Positions 54,556 through 63,628 are shown, counted from the stretch's first letter. The stretch is DNA of 64,000 nt from Sinorhizobium chiapasense (GCF_036488675.1 NZ_CP133148.1:1736001-1800000), one strand, 5' to 3'. Translations and numbers: made by a program. The notes: generated by a model not told the origin, from the letters alone.

Positions 54556-56808
54556 TTACCGCTGCGCGACTGGCCGGACGAGCGGCGTCACGCGGCGAAT
54601 AGTCACGCGCCGGTTCTCCTCCTCGGCCTCCGATGTGCGCACCTTCAGGAAGCGCTCGCCGTAGCCTTGCGTCACGAGGTTTTCGGCCGGCACGCCATAG
54701 ACTTCGCTGAGGAGCACGGCGACCGACTCCGCACGCTGGTCGGAAAGAACCAGGTTGTCGCGGTCGGAGCCGACGGCGTCCGTGTGGCCCTCGATGAAGA
54801 AGGTTTCACCCGGATCCTTCTCAAGGACCTTCGACATCGCGTCCGCGACGCCGCGCAGCGTCTTGGCCTGTGACATCGACACCTCGGCGCTACCCGTCTC
54901 GAAGTGGATCGTGTCGAGGTCGATACGGCGAACCTTGTCACGCAGGCGGGCGGAGTTGCGCACCTCATCGATCGTGTAGACGCGCTCGACCTGCTCGACC
55001 GGCGGCTCGGACAGGAACTCGTAGTAGTCCCGATCCGGATCATCGGCGTAGTCGACGATATAGTCCTCGACCGGTATCGTCAGGCGCATCGGCGGCAGAT
55101 CATAGCCGACGTCTACAATCGCCGGACGGTTATCATCCTCATCGTACTCGGGCGCGTAGATCATCAGATACTCATTGCCGTCGCGGTCAATACGCGAGCG
55201 CTGCACGATATCGCCATAGCGGTTGTAGATCGTGACGATTTGATAACCACCGGGGCGAACGATCGTCTCGCGCACGCGATCGCGCGGCAGCTGGTCGTAG
55301 TAGGTTTCCTGCGAGTCGCGCCGCAGACGGGGCCGGTCGTCGCCGCGAACGAAGATGCGGTCGCCGACGCCGAGGATCACCCGGTCTTCAACTTCCTCGA
55401 CGACCTGCACCTCGGTGACTTCGGTCGTCGTGTTGTTGATCACCGTATTGTTGACGATCGTGTTGTTGACGATGTTGGTCGTCTGAGGGACGGCGAAGGC
55501 CGGAGCTTCCTCGATGCGCTGCCCCTCTTCCTTGAGATTGGCCTCGATCCTCTGCGGAAGTTGTTCCCGAACCTCGGTCGATATTTCCGCCTGGGCGGCG
55601 GCATCGTCGGTCGGCGGCGCTACGCTTTCTTCCTTGGCACGCAATTCCTCGCGCTGCTTGCGCCGCGCTTCGCGCGCACGGTTGCCGCCGACATTGTCGG
55701 CATCCTTGTCGCTGTCGAGAACGGCCGCACCGTTTTCGACCGGAAGCACAACCGTGTCGTCTGTTGCCGCCGGATCCTTGGCGATCTTGACCTTCTCTTC
55801 CTCCGTGCGCTTATCCACGACTTCCGGAGCGGGGCGAGCCTGCGGCTGTTCGCCCGTCTCCTGCTCTGCCGTCGCGGGCGGCGCCACTCCAAGAGTGGGC
55901 TCGTCGCCCTGGCGCTGTTCTTCAGCCTGCTGCTGGCGCTTCTTGCGTGGAGCCTGCTGCTCCTCGGCCTGCTGCGGAGCGCCCTCCTCGGCTGCTGGCT
56001 GCTGTTCTTCAGCCTGCTGCTGACGCTTCTTGCGTGGAGCCTGCTGCTCCTCGGCCTGTTGCGGAGCGCTTTCCTCGGCGGCAGGCTGCTGTTCTTCAGC
56101 CTGCTGCTGGCGCTTCTTGCGTGGAGCCTGCTGCTCCTCGGCCTGCTGCGGAACGCCCTCCTCGGCGGCTGGCTGCTGTTCTTCAGCCTGCTGCTGGCGC
56201 TTCTTGCGCCTTGGAGCCGGCTGCTCCTCGGCCTGCTGCGGAGCGCCCTCCTCGGCGGCTGGCTGCTGTTCCTCAGCCTGCTGCTGGCGCTTCTTGCGCC
56301 TTGGAGCCGGCTGCTCCTCGGCCTGCTGCGGAGCGCTTTCCTTGGCGGCCGGCTGCTGTTCTTCAGCCTGCTGCTGGCGCTTCTTGCGCCTTGGAGCCGG
56401 CTGCTCCTCGGCTTGCTGCGGAGCGCTTTCCTCGGCGGCCGGCTGCTGTTCCTCAGCCTGTTGCTGGCGCTTCTTGCGCCTTGGTGCCGGCTGCTCTTCG
56501 GCCTGCCGCGGAGCGCTTTCCTCGGCTGCAGGCTGCTGTTCTTCAGCCTGCTGCTGGCGTTTCTTGCGCCTCGGAGCCTGTTGCTCTTCGGCCTGCGGTT
56601 GCTGTTCCTCAGCCTGTCCCTGGGATTCCTGGGCTTGCTTTCTGCGCTTCTTGAGCAACAGCAAATCCTCAGGCGACGGTTCCCCCGCGCCTTCCTGAGC
56701 AACTTCGAACGGCGCCATCAGGCTCTCGGCAAGCGCAGGCTGTACGGCAAAAGTCGCCGCGAATACCGGCAAGGCCACCGTCGCGAAAAGTCTGGATCGA
56801 ATCGACAT
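54556..56808 (-). CDS. OmpA-family protein with a long Q/E/A/P/K repeat region
   Basis: 750 residues. Signal peptide 1-27 (LPVFAATFAVQPALA). Residues about 55-310 are some eight tandem units of 29-30 residues, e.g. QAEEQPAPRRKKRQQQAEEQ and PAAEESAPQ. Then acidic linkers, an Asn/Thr-rich patch (TTNIVNNTIVNNTVINNTTT) near 450, and a C-terminal OmpA-like peptidoglycan-binding domain (about 635-745) with HFETGSAEVS, FFIEGHTDAVGS and SDQRAESVAVLL. It should hold the outer envelope to peptidoglycan; the repeat may span the periplasm. Repeat units of 87-90 bases are prone to copy-number change. Confidence 0.9.
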   Translation of the reverse strand: MSIRSRLFATVALPVFAATFAVQPALAESLMAPFEVAQEGAGEPSPEDLLLLKKRRKQAQESQGQAEEQQPQAEEQQAPRRKKRQQQAEEQQPAAEESAPRQAEEQPAPRRKKRQQQAEEQQPAAEESAPQQAEEQPAPRRKKRQQQAEEQQPAAKESAPQQAEEQPAPRRKKRQQQAEEQQPAAEEGAPQQAEEQPAPRRKKRQQQAEEQQPAAEEGVPQQAEEQQAPRKKRQQQAEEQQPAAEESAPQQAEEQQAPRKKRQQQAEEQQPAAEEGAPQQAEEQQAPRKKRQQQAEEQRQGDEPTLGVAPPATAEQETGEQPQARPAPEVVDKRTEEEKVKIAKDPAATDDTVVLPVENGAAVLDSDKDADNVGGNRAREARRKQREELRAKEESVAPPTDDAAAQAEISTEVREQLPQRIEANLKEEGQRIEEAPAFAVPQTTNIVNNTIVNNTVINNTTTEVTEVQVVEEVEDRVILGVGDRIFVRGDDRPRLRRDSQETYYDQLPRDRVRETIVRPGGYQIVTIYNRYGDIVQRSRIDRDGNEYLMIYAPEYDEDDNRPAIVDVGYDLPPMRLTIPVEDYIVDYADDPDRDYYEFLSEPPVEQVERVYTIDEVRNSARLRDKVRRIDLDTIHFETGSAEVSMSQAKTLRGVADAMSKVLEKDPGETFFIEGHTDAVGSDRDNLVLSDQRAESVAVLLSEVYGVPAENLVTQGYGERFLKVRTSEAEEENRRVTIRRVTPLVRPVAQR
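55915..56620 (-). repeat. Coding tandem repeat, about eight units of 87-90 bases
   Basis: Units begin near CTGCTGCTGGCGCTTCTTGC on the plus strand; two adjacent units at 56191 and 56281 are 90 bases apart and nearly identical, while three units nearer the 3' end lack one codon (87 bases). Encodes the Q/E/A/P/K repeats of the OmpA-family protein. Confidence 0.88.
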
Positions 56809-57210
56809 TGTTTTCCTTCCTCTTATTGGGAGGCTCGGCTCGCTGCGCGTCCTGATCCGATTGAACGGTCACGCCTGCAAGCCTGCTCCCACAGGGCCAT
56901 GATCCGCGGTTTCCGACTTTTTTGTGGTCAGTCGCGTTCGTAATCGCAACGCTGCAGTCGCGGATCGGTTCCGCTTCAAGGGCTATCGGACGCGACATTA
57001 ACCTCGCCTGAACAAGCCGTTCATCTTTCTCTCGCGCCATCGAAGAGGACGAAAGACGCGTGAATCCCCTTTCGCGGTGGGCGATGGCGCTTTCCAGTTG
57101 ATTTTTACAGGAGAAGTACGAATATCCCGGCAACCGTGGCGGAAGCCTCGGCCCTATTTGGCACCCGCGAATAAGAAAAAAACGGGTGTCAGCCAACAGA
57201 GAGGATAATC
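56809..57210. other. Divergent region between the OmpA-family gene and the ABC binding-protein gene
   Basis: 402 bases, with no gene or repeat seen. AGAGAGGAT ahead of 57211 is a reasonable ribosome site; promoters could not be assigned. Confidence 0.45.
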
Positions 57211-57993
57211 ATGCGTATTTCCAGACGGCTGGCAGCCGCCGCATCGGCTGCCGTTTTCGTGCTGATGGCCAGCACCGCCATGGCAGATGGCGAAAAGGTC
57301 GTTATCGGCACGGAAGGCGCCTACCCGCCCTTCAACAATCTCGAAGCGGACGGCTCGTTGACAGGTTTCGACATCGACATCGCGAAGGCCCTTTGCGAAG
57401 AGATGAAGGCTGAATGTACATTTGTGACCCAGGATTGGGACGGCATCATCCCGGCGCTCATCGCCAAGAAGTTCGACGCGATCGTAGCTTCCATGTCGAT
57501 CACCGCCGAGCGCAAGGAGAAGGTAGACTTCACCAACAAGTACTACAACACGCCGCCGGCGATCGTCGTTCCGAAAGACTCGCCGATCACCGAAGCGACC
57601 GAAGCCGCACTTGCTGGCAAGGCGCTTGGTGCGCAGGGTTCCACTACCCACTCCAACTATGCCGAAGCGCACATGAAGGAGTCGGAAGTGAAACTCTATC
57701 CGACCGCGGATGAGTACAAGCTCGACATCGCCAATGGCCGCGTCGATGCCGTCATCGACGACGTTGTCGTACTTTCGGAATGGCTGAAGACCGAGGATGG
57801 CGCTTGCTGCAAGCTGCTCGGCACGCTGCCGATCGACCCGGTCATCAATGGCGAAGGCGCGGGCATTGCCGTTCGCAAGGGCGACGACGCGCTGCGCGAA
57901 AAGCTCAACAAGGCAATCGAAGCCATCCGTGCAAACGGCAAGTACCAGGAAATCAACGAAAAGTACTTCCCGTTCGACGTCTACGGCAGCTAA
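57211..57993 (+). CDS. Amino-acid ABC transporter substrate-binding protein
   Basis: 260 residues. Signal peptide 1-25 (LMASTAMA). Family-3 solute-binding fold: IGTEGAYPPFNNLEADGSLTGFDIDIAKAL (in part) near residue 32-60, ITAERKEKVDFTNKYY near 97, LGAQGSTTHSNYAE near 138. The Asp/Arg/Ser pattern is like lysine/arginine/ornithine or histidine-binding proteins, so a basic amino acid or opine is likely. A mosaic repeat and a terminator follow before the two permease genes. No ATPase gene is in the window. Confidence 0.9.
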   Translation: MRISRRLAAAASAAVFVLMASTAMADGEKVVIGTEGAYPPFNNLEADGSLTGFDIDIAKALCEEMKAECTFVTQDWDGIIPALIAKKFDAIVASMSITAERKEKVDFTNKYYNTPPAIVVPKDSPITEATEAALAGKALGAQGSTTHSNYAEAHMKESEVKLYPTADEYKLDIANGRVDAVIDDVVVLSEWLKTEDGACCKLLGTLPIDPVINGEGAGIAVRKGDDALREKLNKAIEAIRANGKYQEINEKYFPFDVYGS

Positions 57994-58002
57994 TCGACGC
58001 GA

Positions 58003-58104
58003 CTACAGCGCCGTGCGTCTTTTTCAGGTGCACAAAGGTCGCTGTAGCACTTTGAATGGCGGAATGTTTTTAAATCGGCTCCGATTTAAGGAAACATGCA
58101 GTAG
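58003..58104 (+). repeat. Intergenic mosaic palindrome, copy 11
   Basis: CTACAGCGCCGTGCGTC...AAAGGTCGCTGTAGCACTTTG and GGCGGAATGTTTTTAAATCG...ATTTAAGGAAACATGCAGTAG. Lies inside the uptake operon between binding protein and permease. Confidence 0.9.
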
Positions 58105-58158
58105 GCTCGATTTTCGCGCCGGTCATGCCGGGGAAATCTCGGTTGATGAAAAAAATGC

Positions 58159-58194
58159 AACGGCGGATGGCTTGCCCTTCCGCCGTTTTTGTTT
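58159..58194 (+). terminator. Terminator between the binding-protein and permease genes
   Basis: AACGGCGGA (58159-58167) pairs with TCCGCCGTT (58179-58187), followed by TTTGTTTG. A TTGACA (58192-58197) directly after could be the -35 of a separate permease promoter, although no good -10 was found. Confidence 0.82.
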
Positions 58195-58260
58195 GACAAG
58201 AACCCTCGAAAATAAGCGTCATTCGCCCAAAAAAGAACGCTGCAAGGGGAATCTATTGGC

Positions 58261-59064
58261 ATGAGCGGACTGTTCGCCGCCTTTTTCTCCGTTTTCGCCT
58301 GGATCGGGTCGGTCATCGATCCGCTCTGTGGCCCGATCGGAGTGTTTCATTGGTTCGGCTCAGGCACGCTTCTGGCGTGTGGCGATGCCGGATGGGGCGA
58401 CGAGATCGCCTACGGATTCCTGGTGACGGCGAGCCTCGCGATCGCCACCCTGCCCATCGGGCTGGCGGCCGGCTTCTTCATCGCACTCGCGAAGCAATCG
58501 AAAGAACGGTCGCTCCGCCTTGCGGCCAATATCTATACGACGATCTTTCGCGGCCTGCCCGAGCTCTTGACGCTCTTCATCGTCTACTACGGCCTGCAGA
58601 TCCTGGTGCAGCAGTTCCTTGCCGGCGTCGGCTACGAGGGCCCGGTGGAGATCAACGCCTTCGTTGCAGGCATGATTGCACTCGGGGTCGTCTTCTCCGC
58701 CTATTGCTCGGAAGTACTGCTCTCGGCCTTTAAGGCGATTCCGCATGGACAGTACGAAGCCGGCGACGCGCTCGGCTTCCATCGCGGTAAAACGATGCGA
58801 TTGATCATCCTGCCGCAGCTCGTGCGCATCGCGCTTCCGGGCCTCGGCAACCTCTGGATGGCACTGCTCAAGGACACCGCCCTCGTCTCGGTCGTTGGCC
58901 TGCCTGACATTCTCCGCCAGACGGGCGTCGCCGCTCGAGTCACCAAGCACGCGTTCGAGTTCTTCGGCATCGCCTGCATTCTCTTCCTGATCCTGGCGAT
59001 GATTTCATCCGTCGTCTTCTCGGCGCTCGAGCGCTGGACCAAACGCGCGGAGATGAGCCGATGA
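58261..59064 (+). CDS. Amino-acid ABC transporter permease (first)
   Basis: 267 residues, about five membrane segments. The binding-protein-dependent permease signature EAGDALGFHRGKTMRLIILP (residues about 162-181) and the N-terminal FRGLPELLTLFIVYYGLQ loop identify the HisM/HisQ group. An N-terminal extension before helix 1 (GLFAAFFSVFAWIG...) is somewhat longer than usual. Its stop overlaps the ATG of the second permease. Forms the inner-membrane channel with it. Confidence 0.92.
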   Translation: MSGLFAAFFSVFAWIGSVIDPLCGPIGVFHWFGSGTLLACGDAGWGDEIAYGFLVTASLAIATLPIGLAAGFFIALAKQSKERSLRLAANIYTTIFRGLPELLTLFIVYYGLQILVQQFLAGVGYEGPVEINAFVAGMIALGVVFSAYCSEVLLSAFKAIPHGQYEAGDALGFHRGKTMRLIILPQLVRIALPGLGNLWMALLKDTALVSVVGLPDILRQTGVAARVTKHAFEFFGIACILFLILAMISSVVFSALERWTKRAEMSR

Positions 59065-59891
59065 GCATTGCCGAAACCATGATCCCGCCCCAGGCACCGC
59101 CGCCGGCACCACCGAAACCCTACACCCTGTCGCGCTTCATCGGCAGCGTCACGCTCGGTGTCTGGCTCGCGCTTGCCGTCGGCATCTTCCTCACCGTCGT
59201 CAACGGCTGGGACCCCGAGAAATTCTCGAAATACGGGCCAAGCTTCGTGTCCGGCCTCGGCGTTACGCTGACGCTGGTGATCTCTTCGATCGTCATGGGA
59301 GCGATCCTGTCGCTGCCCGTGGCGATTGGGCGTATGTCGAAGAACAAGATATGGTCCTGGCTTTCCTATGCCTATGTCTATTTCTTCCGCGGCACGCCGC
59401 TGATCACCCAGCTCTTCCTCGTCTACTACGGCCTCGGCAGCTTCCGCCCGCAGCTCGATGCGATGGGACTCTGGTGGTTCTTCCGGGACGCCTGGAACTG
59501 CGCGCTTTTTACGTTCACGCTGAACACCGCCGCCTACCAGGCCGAAATCCTGCGCGGCGCCATCCAGAGCGTGCCGCGCGGCCAGCACGAAGGAGCCGCG
59601 GCACTCGGGCTGTCGCAGCGCGTGGCTTTCTTCAAGATCATCCTGCCCCAGGCGATGATCGTCGCGCTCCGCCCCTACGGCAACGAGATCATCCTGATGA
59701 TCAAGGGCTCGGCGATTGTGGCGATCGTGACCGTCTTCGACCTGATGGGCGAGACGCGCCGCGCCTTCTCCCGCACCTTCGACTATCAGATGTATGTCTG
59801 GGCCGCGGTTCTCTACCTGCTGATGGTCGAATTGCTGCGCAACGTCTGGGCTTTGCTGGAGGCGCGGCTGACGCGGCATCTGAAACGATAG
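59061..59891 (+). CDS. Amino-acid ABC transporter permease (second)
   Basis: 276 residues. A Pro-rich cytoplasmic N-terminus (PPQAPPPAPPKPYTL) is followed by about five membrane segments; signature GQHEGAAALGLSQRVAFFKI (about residue 174-193) and YFFRGTPLITQLFLVYYGLG near 110 place it in the HisMQ family. Coupled to the first permease by a 4-base overlap. A strong terminator ends the operon with no ATPase gene, so a shared ATPase from elsewhere must serve it. Confidence 0.92.
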   Translation: MSIAETMIPPQAPPPAPPKPYTLSRFIGSVTLGVWLALAVGIFLTVVNGWDPEKFSKYGPSFVSGLGVTLTLVISSIVMGAILSLPVAIGRMSKNKIWSWLSYAYVYFFRGTPLITQLFLVYYGLGSFRPQLDAMGLWWFFRDAWNCALFTFTLNTAAYQAEILRGAIQSVPRGQHEGAAALGLSQRVAFFKIILPQAMIVALRPYGNEIILMIKGSAIVAIVTVFDLMGETRRAFSRTFDYQMYVWAAVLYLLMVELLRNVWALLEARLTRHLKR

Positions 59892-59970
59892 CGCAGCGGC
59901 TGACGGGCAGCGGCTTTCCGATCGCCATTCGCATTCCCGACGCTCGTGCGGCCGGATCGCTTGTTCTTTG

Positions 59971-60016
59971 AAGGCTTGGCAGCAGCGGTTGACGAGTGCT
60001 GCCAAGCCTTTGTTAT
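59971..60016 (+). terminator. Strong terminator of the permease operon
   Basis: AAGGCTTGGCAGCA (59971-59984) and TGCTGCCAAGCCTT (59997-60010) form a 14-base stem, loop of 12, followed by TGTTATT. Confidence 0.92.
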
Positions 60017-60052
60017 TCTGCAGGAAATCCCGTTTCCGCACAAATATTAGGA

Positions 60053-60070
60053 CTTGATTAATAGATCAAG
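60053..60070. promoter_or_regulatory. Palindrome upstream of usg
   Basis: CTTGAT-TAATAG-ATCAAG, perfect 6-base arms around an AT-rich centre, 44 bases before the usg start. Could be an operator; the family of regulator is unknown. Confidence 0.5.
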
Positions 60071-60113
60071 CGTTTCATCATAGAGACCAACCTTTGCGAG
60101 AAGTGAGGTCCTG

Positions 60114-60380
60114 ATGACGAACGAGATGGAACTGCAGCTCAAGGGTTACGGCCTGACGACGGCCCAGATTCTCTACCGGATGCCCGATCATCCGGCCTTC
60201 CTCCAGAGCTATATCTGGCAGCACTACGACATCGCGCCGGACTTTCCGGAGATGCGCCACTTCCTGAAGTTCTGGCAGGAGAAACTGGACGGGCCATTGC
60301 ATTCGGTGCACTACGTGCATCGCAAGCTGATATCGGCCACCGAATGGCGGTCACTCAAGGGCGAATTCATTCTCCACTGA
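60114..60380 (+). CDS. usg: Usg-family protein
   Basis: 88 residues, starting MTNEMELQLKGYGLTTAQILY with GAGG nine bases upstream. The Usg family is a short alphaproteobacterial group with the motif YRMPDHPAFLQSYIWQHYDIAPDFP (given in part as YRMPDHPAFLQSYIWQ) and a conserved LKFWQEKLDGPLHSV. Its role is unknown; the name reflects linkage to tryptophan or semialdehyde dehydrogenase genes in some species, not proven function. Preceded by an 18-base palindrome. Confidence 0.85.
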   Translation: MTNEMELQLKGYGLTTAQILYRMPDHPAFLQSYIWQHYDIAPDFPEMRHFLKFWQEKLDGPLHSVHYVHRKLISATEWRSLKGEFILH

Positions 60381-60509
60381 AGCGGGCGACGGCTGCATTC
60401 CAACTGAGCATCCCATTCCCGAACGGATGCGGTCACGGCAATTCGTTGCTCTCGAACTTGAGTTTCTCACAGCGGCAAGTGCGGACGTCCTCATGCACCA
60501 TCTGCGACT

Positions 60510-61241
60510 TCAAACGTGCACCTCACCGTGAGCGAGCTCGCCCTCGTGCAGTTCCTTGTGCAGCGACGCATAAAGAACAAGGACGTAAAAGAGCGCGACG
60601 CCGATCATCACCGCCCAACCCGGTAGCGGCCCAAGCGCGGCATTTTCAGTGACGTCGGCCCAGGAACGAACGTGGCCGAAGGGTTCGCCATTGGTGGAAA
60701 TTTTCGGTGACGAGATTTTCAGGGCCCAGGCCAAAAGCAGGATCAGATACATCCAGCAATAGTTGCGTTGAAGCCTGCGACAGACGGCCTCGCGGTAGCT
60801 CATCAGAAAGGCCGGCTTGCGCAGGCTCATTGCGATCGACACCGACCATTTGACGCTTGGCGTCCCCTCCGGCGAAAGGATTTGAGCGAAATAGCCACGC
60901 TCGAGTTGGCGCACGCGTGCGCGATAGACATCGAAGAAACGATAACGCCTTGCCTCGATCAGCAGCAGCAAGGTGATCAAGAGCATCGCGAACAGCAGAA
61001 CGCCATGATGCGAGGACGGCGTCGAGAGCGACACGGAAAGCATCGCCGCGACAACGGTGATCGCCCAGTTCGACGTCCGGTCGATGCGGTCCCGCCATCC
61101 GGCCATTCGGCCCATTTCGCCGCGATAATAGTGCACGATCGTGTTGATCGTCTCCTGTGTCGTCTGCGGCAGCGGCGGCGCCTGCGCTTGGCGCTCGGGC
61201 AATTCCTTGTCCAATGTCAGCGGGCTGAGTTCAGCGGACAT
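60510..61241 (-). CDS. DUF2270 membrane protein
   Basis: 243 residues from MSAELSPLTLDKELPER; GGAGG eight bases ahead selects this ATG over one two codons upstream. Three to four hydrophobic segments: about residues 60-100 (two, with VVAAMLSVSLSTP and LLFAMLLITLLLLIEA), 168-185 and 215-235. The DUF2270 core is MAGWRDRIDRTSNWAI followed by RRYRFFDVYRARVRQLERG. Function unknown. Divergent from the methyltransferase gene. Confidence 0.8.
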   Translation of the reverse strand: MSAELSPLTLDKELPERQAQAPPLPQTTQETINTIVHYYRGEMGRMAGWRDRIDRTSNWAITVVAAMLSVSLSTPSSHHGVLLFAMLLITLLLLIEARRYRFFDVYRARVRQLERGYFAQILSPEGTPSVKWSVSIAMSLRKPAFLMSYREAVCRRLQRNYCWMYLILLLAWALKISSPKISTNGEPFGHVRSWADVTENAALGPLPGWAVMIGVALFYVLVLYASLHKELHEGELAHGEVHV

Positions 61242-61456
61242 CGGCATTCCCTCCCGGCTTTCGTTGTTGAATGGATGATGACTCGTTTCCGGCCCCGGAT
61301 AAATCCCGCCGAGCTTGCGCATCGTCATTTTTTTACCGAATGCTAAAGGTTCGCCTTTCGTTCCATAGGGTATTATCTGGCGCATGGATTTTGCGATCGA
61401 GAACACCCTCTGCACGGCGGATTGCCAAAGGCTGCGGACGGTCGTAAGAAGCGCCC

Positions 61457-62284
61457 ATGACCCAACAGACGAAGAAGATCGACGAAGAAGCCCTGGCGGA
61501 GGCGTACAATCGCGCGCTTTCGCTGGAGAAGTCCGGTAATTTCGACGCAGCCGCAACGGCTTACGCGGAAGTCCTGGCGCTCGACCCCGAAGATCACGGC
61601 GGCGCCGCTGTTCGCCTCGCCTCGATAGGACGCGGCGAAACGCCGTTGAAGGCGCCCGACGCCTATGTCGCGACGCTCTTCGACCAGCATGCCGATGTCT
61701 TCGAGAACGTCCTCGTCGACCAGCTTGACTATTGCGTCCCGCTGCTGGTGCGCCAGCGCCTGCAGGCTCTGGGACTGGGCCCCTTCCAGCGCGTTCTCGA
61801 TCTCGGCTGCGGCACGGGCCTCACCGGCGGCGCGCTCCGCGACATGGCGGAAGACATCACGGGCATCGACCTCTCCGAAAACATGGTCGAGATCGCCCAC
61901 GAAAAGGATCTCTACGAGACGCTCTACGTTGCCGAAGCGATCGATTTCCTGGACGACAACGACGAAGCCCCCTTCGACGTGATCGTCGCAACCGACGTGC
62001 TGCCCTATATGGGCGCGCTCGAAGCGCTTTTCTTCGGCGCCGTCGACAATCTCGTTCCGGGAGGTCTGCTGATCTTCTCCAGCGAAACCCTTCCGGTGGA
62101 GGCCCTTGCCGGCCGCGACTACATGGTCGGCCCGCATCAGCGTTTTGCCCACTCGGAAGCCTACCTGCGCAATCGCCTGACGGTGACCGGTTTCGAGATC
62201 AAAGAGATCGGCGACATCACCGTGCGCATGGAAGAAGGCGAGCCGATCGCCGGGCAGTTGGTGGTCGCTCGTTTCAAGCCCTGA
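61457..62284 (+). CDS. SAM-dependent methyltransferase with N-terminal TPR
   Basis: 275 residues. A tetratricopeptide-like helix pair (about 12-50: AEAYNRALSLEKSGNFDAAA, VLALDPEDHG) precedes a class I methyltransferase (about 85-270) with motif I VLDLGCGTGLTG near residue 113, an acidic end of strand 2 (ITGIDLSE) and FDVIVATDVLPYMG near 172. The TPR suggests a protein partner or protein substrate. Relatives are annotated only as methyltransferases; no target can be given. Confidence 0.85.
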   Translation: MTQQTKKIDEEALAEAYNRALSLEKSGNFDAAATAYAEVLALDPEDHGGAAVRLASIGRGETPLKAPDAYVATLFDQHADVFENVLVDQLDYCVPLLVRQRLQALGLGPFQRVLDLGCGTGLTGGALRDMAEDITGIDLSENMVEIAHEKDLYETLYVAEAIDFLDDNDEAPFDVIVATDVLPYMGALEALFFGAVDNLVPGGLLIFSSETLPVEALAGRDYMVGPHQRFAHSEAYLRNRLTVTGFEIKEIGDITVRMEEGEPIAGQLVVARFKP

Positions 62285-62332
62285 TTGCAGTACAACTCTT
62301 GTCGGCGCGCGCCGGGGCGCTATCCTGTTTGA

Positions 62333-63628
62333 ATGGACTTTGTTGAGATTTTCCAGCGCCTCGGCGTGGCGCTAGCCATCGGCCTGCTTGTTGGCTGCGA
62401 GCGAGGTTGGCAGGAGCGCGACGAACCCTCCGGCGGCAGGACCGCGGGTATTCGCACGTTCGCCCTTTCGGGCCTCCTCGGAGGGCTCTCCGGCTACCTG
62501 CAAACGCTCACCGGCCCCGTCATGCCGACCGCGCTGCTGCTGCTCTTCGGCACTGCCTTCGTCATTTTCAGACGACGGGAGGCTAAGGAAGAGGGCGATT
62601 ACGGCGTTACGACCGTCGTCGCGGCTTTTGTCGTTTTCGCGCTAGGCGCCATGGCGGTCGTCGGCGACCTGCGGCTCGTCGCGGCTGGTGCCGTCGTCAC
62701 GACGGCGCTGCTCGCCGCCAAACGCAGCATGCACCGCTTCCTGCAGCTATTGACTTGGCTGGAAATCCGGGCGGCCCTTATTCTTCTGGCGATGACCCTG
62801 GTCGCTCTGCCGCTGCTGCCCAACGAGACCGTCGATCCGTGGAATGTCCTCGACCCCTTCGACCTGTGGCTTTTGACCATCACGATCGCTGCGATTTCCT
62901 TCGTCGGTTATGTCGCCATTCGCGTTGCCGGCCCCAGTCGCGGCATCCTGTTTGCGGGCGCGGCCGGCGGGCTGGTTTCCTCGACGGCGCTGACGCTCTC
63001 CTTTGCACGCTTCGCGACTAAGGCGCCGGAGAGCGCCCGCCGGCTGGCGTCCGGCGCCGCCATTGCCGGCGCGTTGTCGCTCATTCGCGTTCTCGTCATC
63101 GCCGGGGCGCTGGCATGGTCCCTTCTGATACCGCTGGCAATTGCGTTGGTCCCCTCCACGCTCGTTCTCGTGGGCGCCAGCCTAATGGTCATCCGCGGCG
63201 ACGATGGCAAGAAGGGCGCTCCGGACCTTCGGCTCGAAAACCCCTTCGAACTTGGCGAGGTGCTGCGATTCGGCGCCCTGCTTGGCGCTGTTATGCTCGC
63301 CTCAAAACTCCTGGTCGAAAGAGTCGGTCAGACCATGCTTTTTGTCGTTGCCGCCGTATCCGGCCTCATGGATGTCGATGCAATCACGCTCTCAACGGCG
63401 CGGCTCACCGGAACAGCCGTCGATGTCACGACCGCCGTTGCCGCGATTCTCATCGCGGTAGTCGTCAATCTGCTGACAAAAGCGGTTCTTGCTTTCACCG
63501 CCGGCGGCAAGGGACCGTACGCCATCACGCTTGCTCTGGCGACGTTGGCCTCGATCGCGGCCGGTGCGCTCGCCTATTTCACGCTGGGCTCTCTGGTTCC
63601 CGCATCCTGGTTACAGCCCACGGATTAA
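62333..63628 (+). CDS. MgtC/SapB and DUF4010 membrane protein
   Basis: 431 residues with about twelve hydrophobic segments. N-terminal MgtC-like part (about 1-140: LAIGLLVGCERGWQERD, GGRTAGIRTFALSGLLGG), then the DUF4010 domain (about 180-400). MgtC relatives act in magnesium or envelope homeostasis, but the larger DUF4010 group has no assigned substrate. It follows the methyltransferase by 48 bases; co-transcription is possible. Confidence 0.86.
   Translation: MDFVEIFQRLGVALAIGLLVGCERGWQERDEPSGGRTAGIRTFALSGLLGGLSGYLQTLTGPVMPTALLLLFGTAFVIFRRREAKEEGDYGVTTVVAAFVVFALGAMAVVGDLRLVAAGAVVTTALLAAKRSMHRFLQLLTWLEIRAALILLAMTLVALPLLPNETVDPWNVLDPFDLWLLTITIAAISFVGYVAIRVAGPSRGILFAGAAGGLVSSTALTLSFARFATKAPESARRLASGAAIAGALSLIRVLVIAGALAWSLLIPLAIALVPSTLVLVGASLMVIRGDDGKKGAPDLRLENPFELGEVLRFGALLGAVMLASKLLVERVGQTMLFVVAAVSGLMDVDAITLSTARLTGTAVDVTTAVAAILIAVVVNLLTKAVLAFTAGGKGPYAITLALATLASIAAGALAYFTLGSLVPASWLQPTD

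Noticed and set aside
54904..56943. 679-codon frame with Leu-rich repeats opposite the OmpA-family gene
   Set aside because: The Leu-rich repeat is the reverse reading of the Q/E repeat; the OmpA frame has a signal peptide and a peptidoglycan-binding domain.
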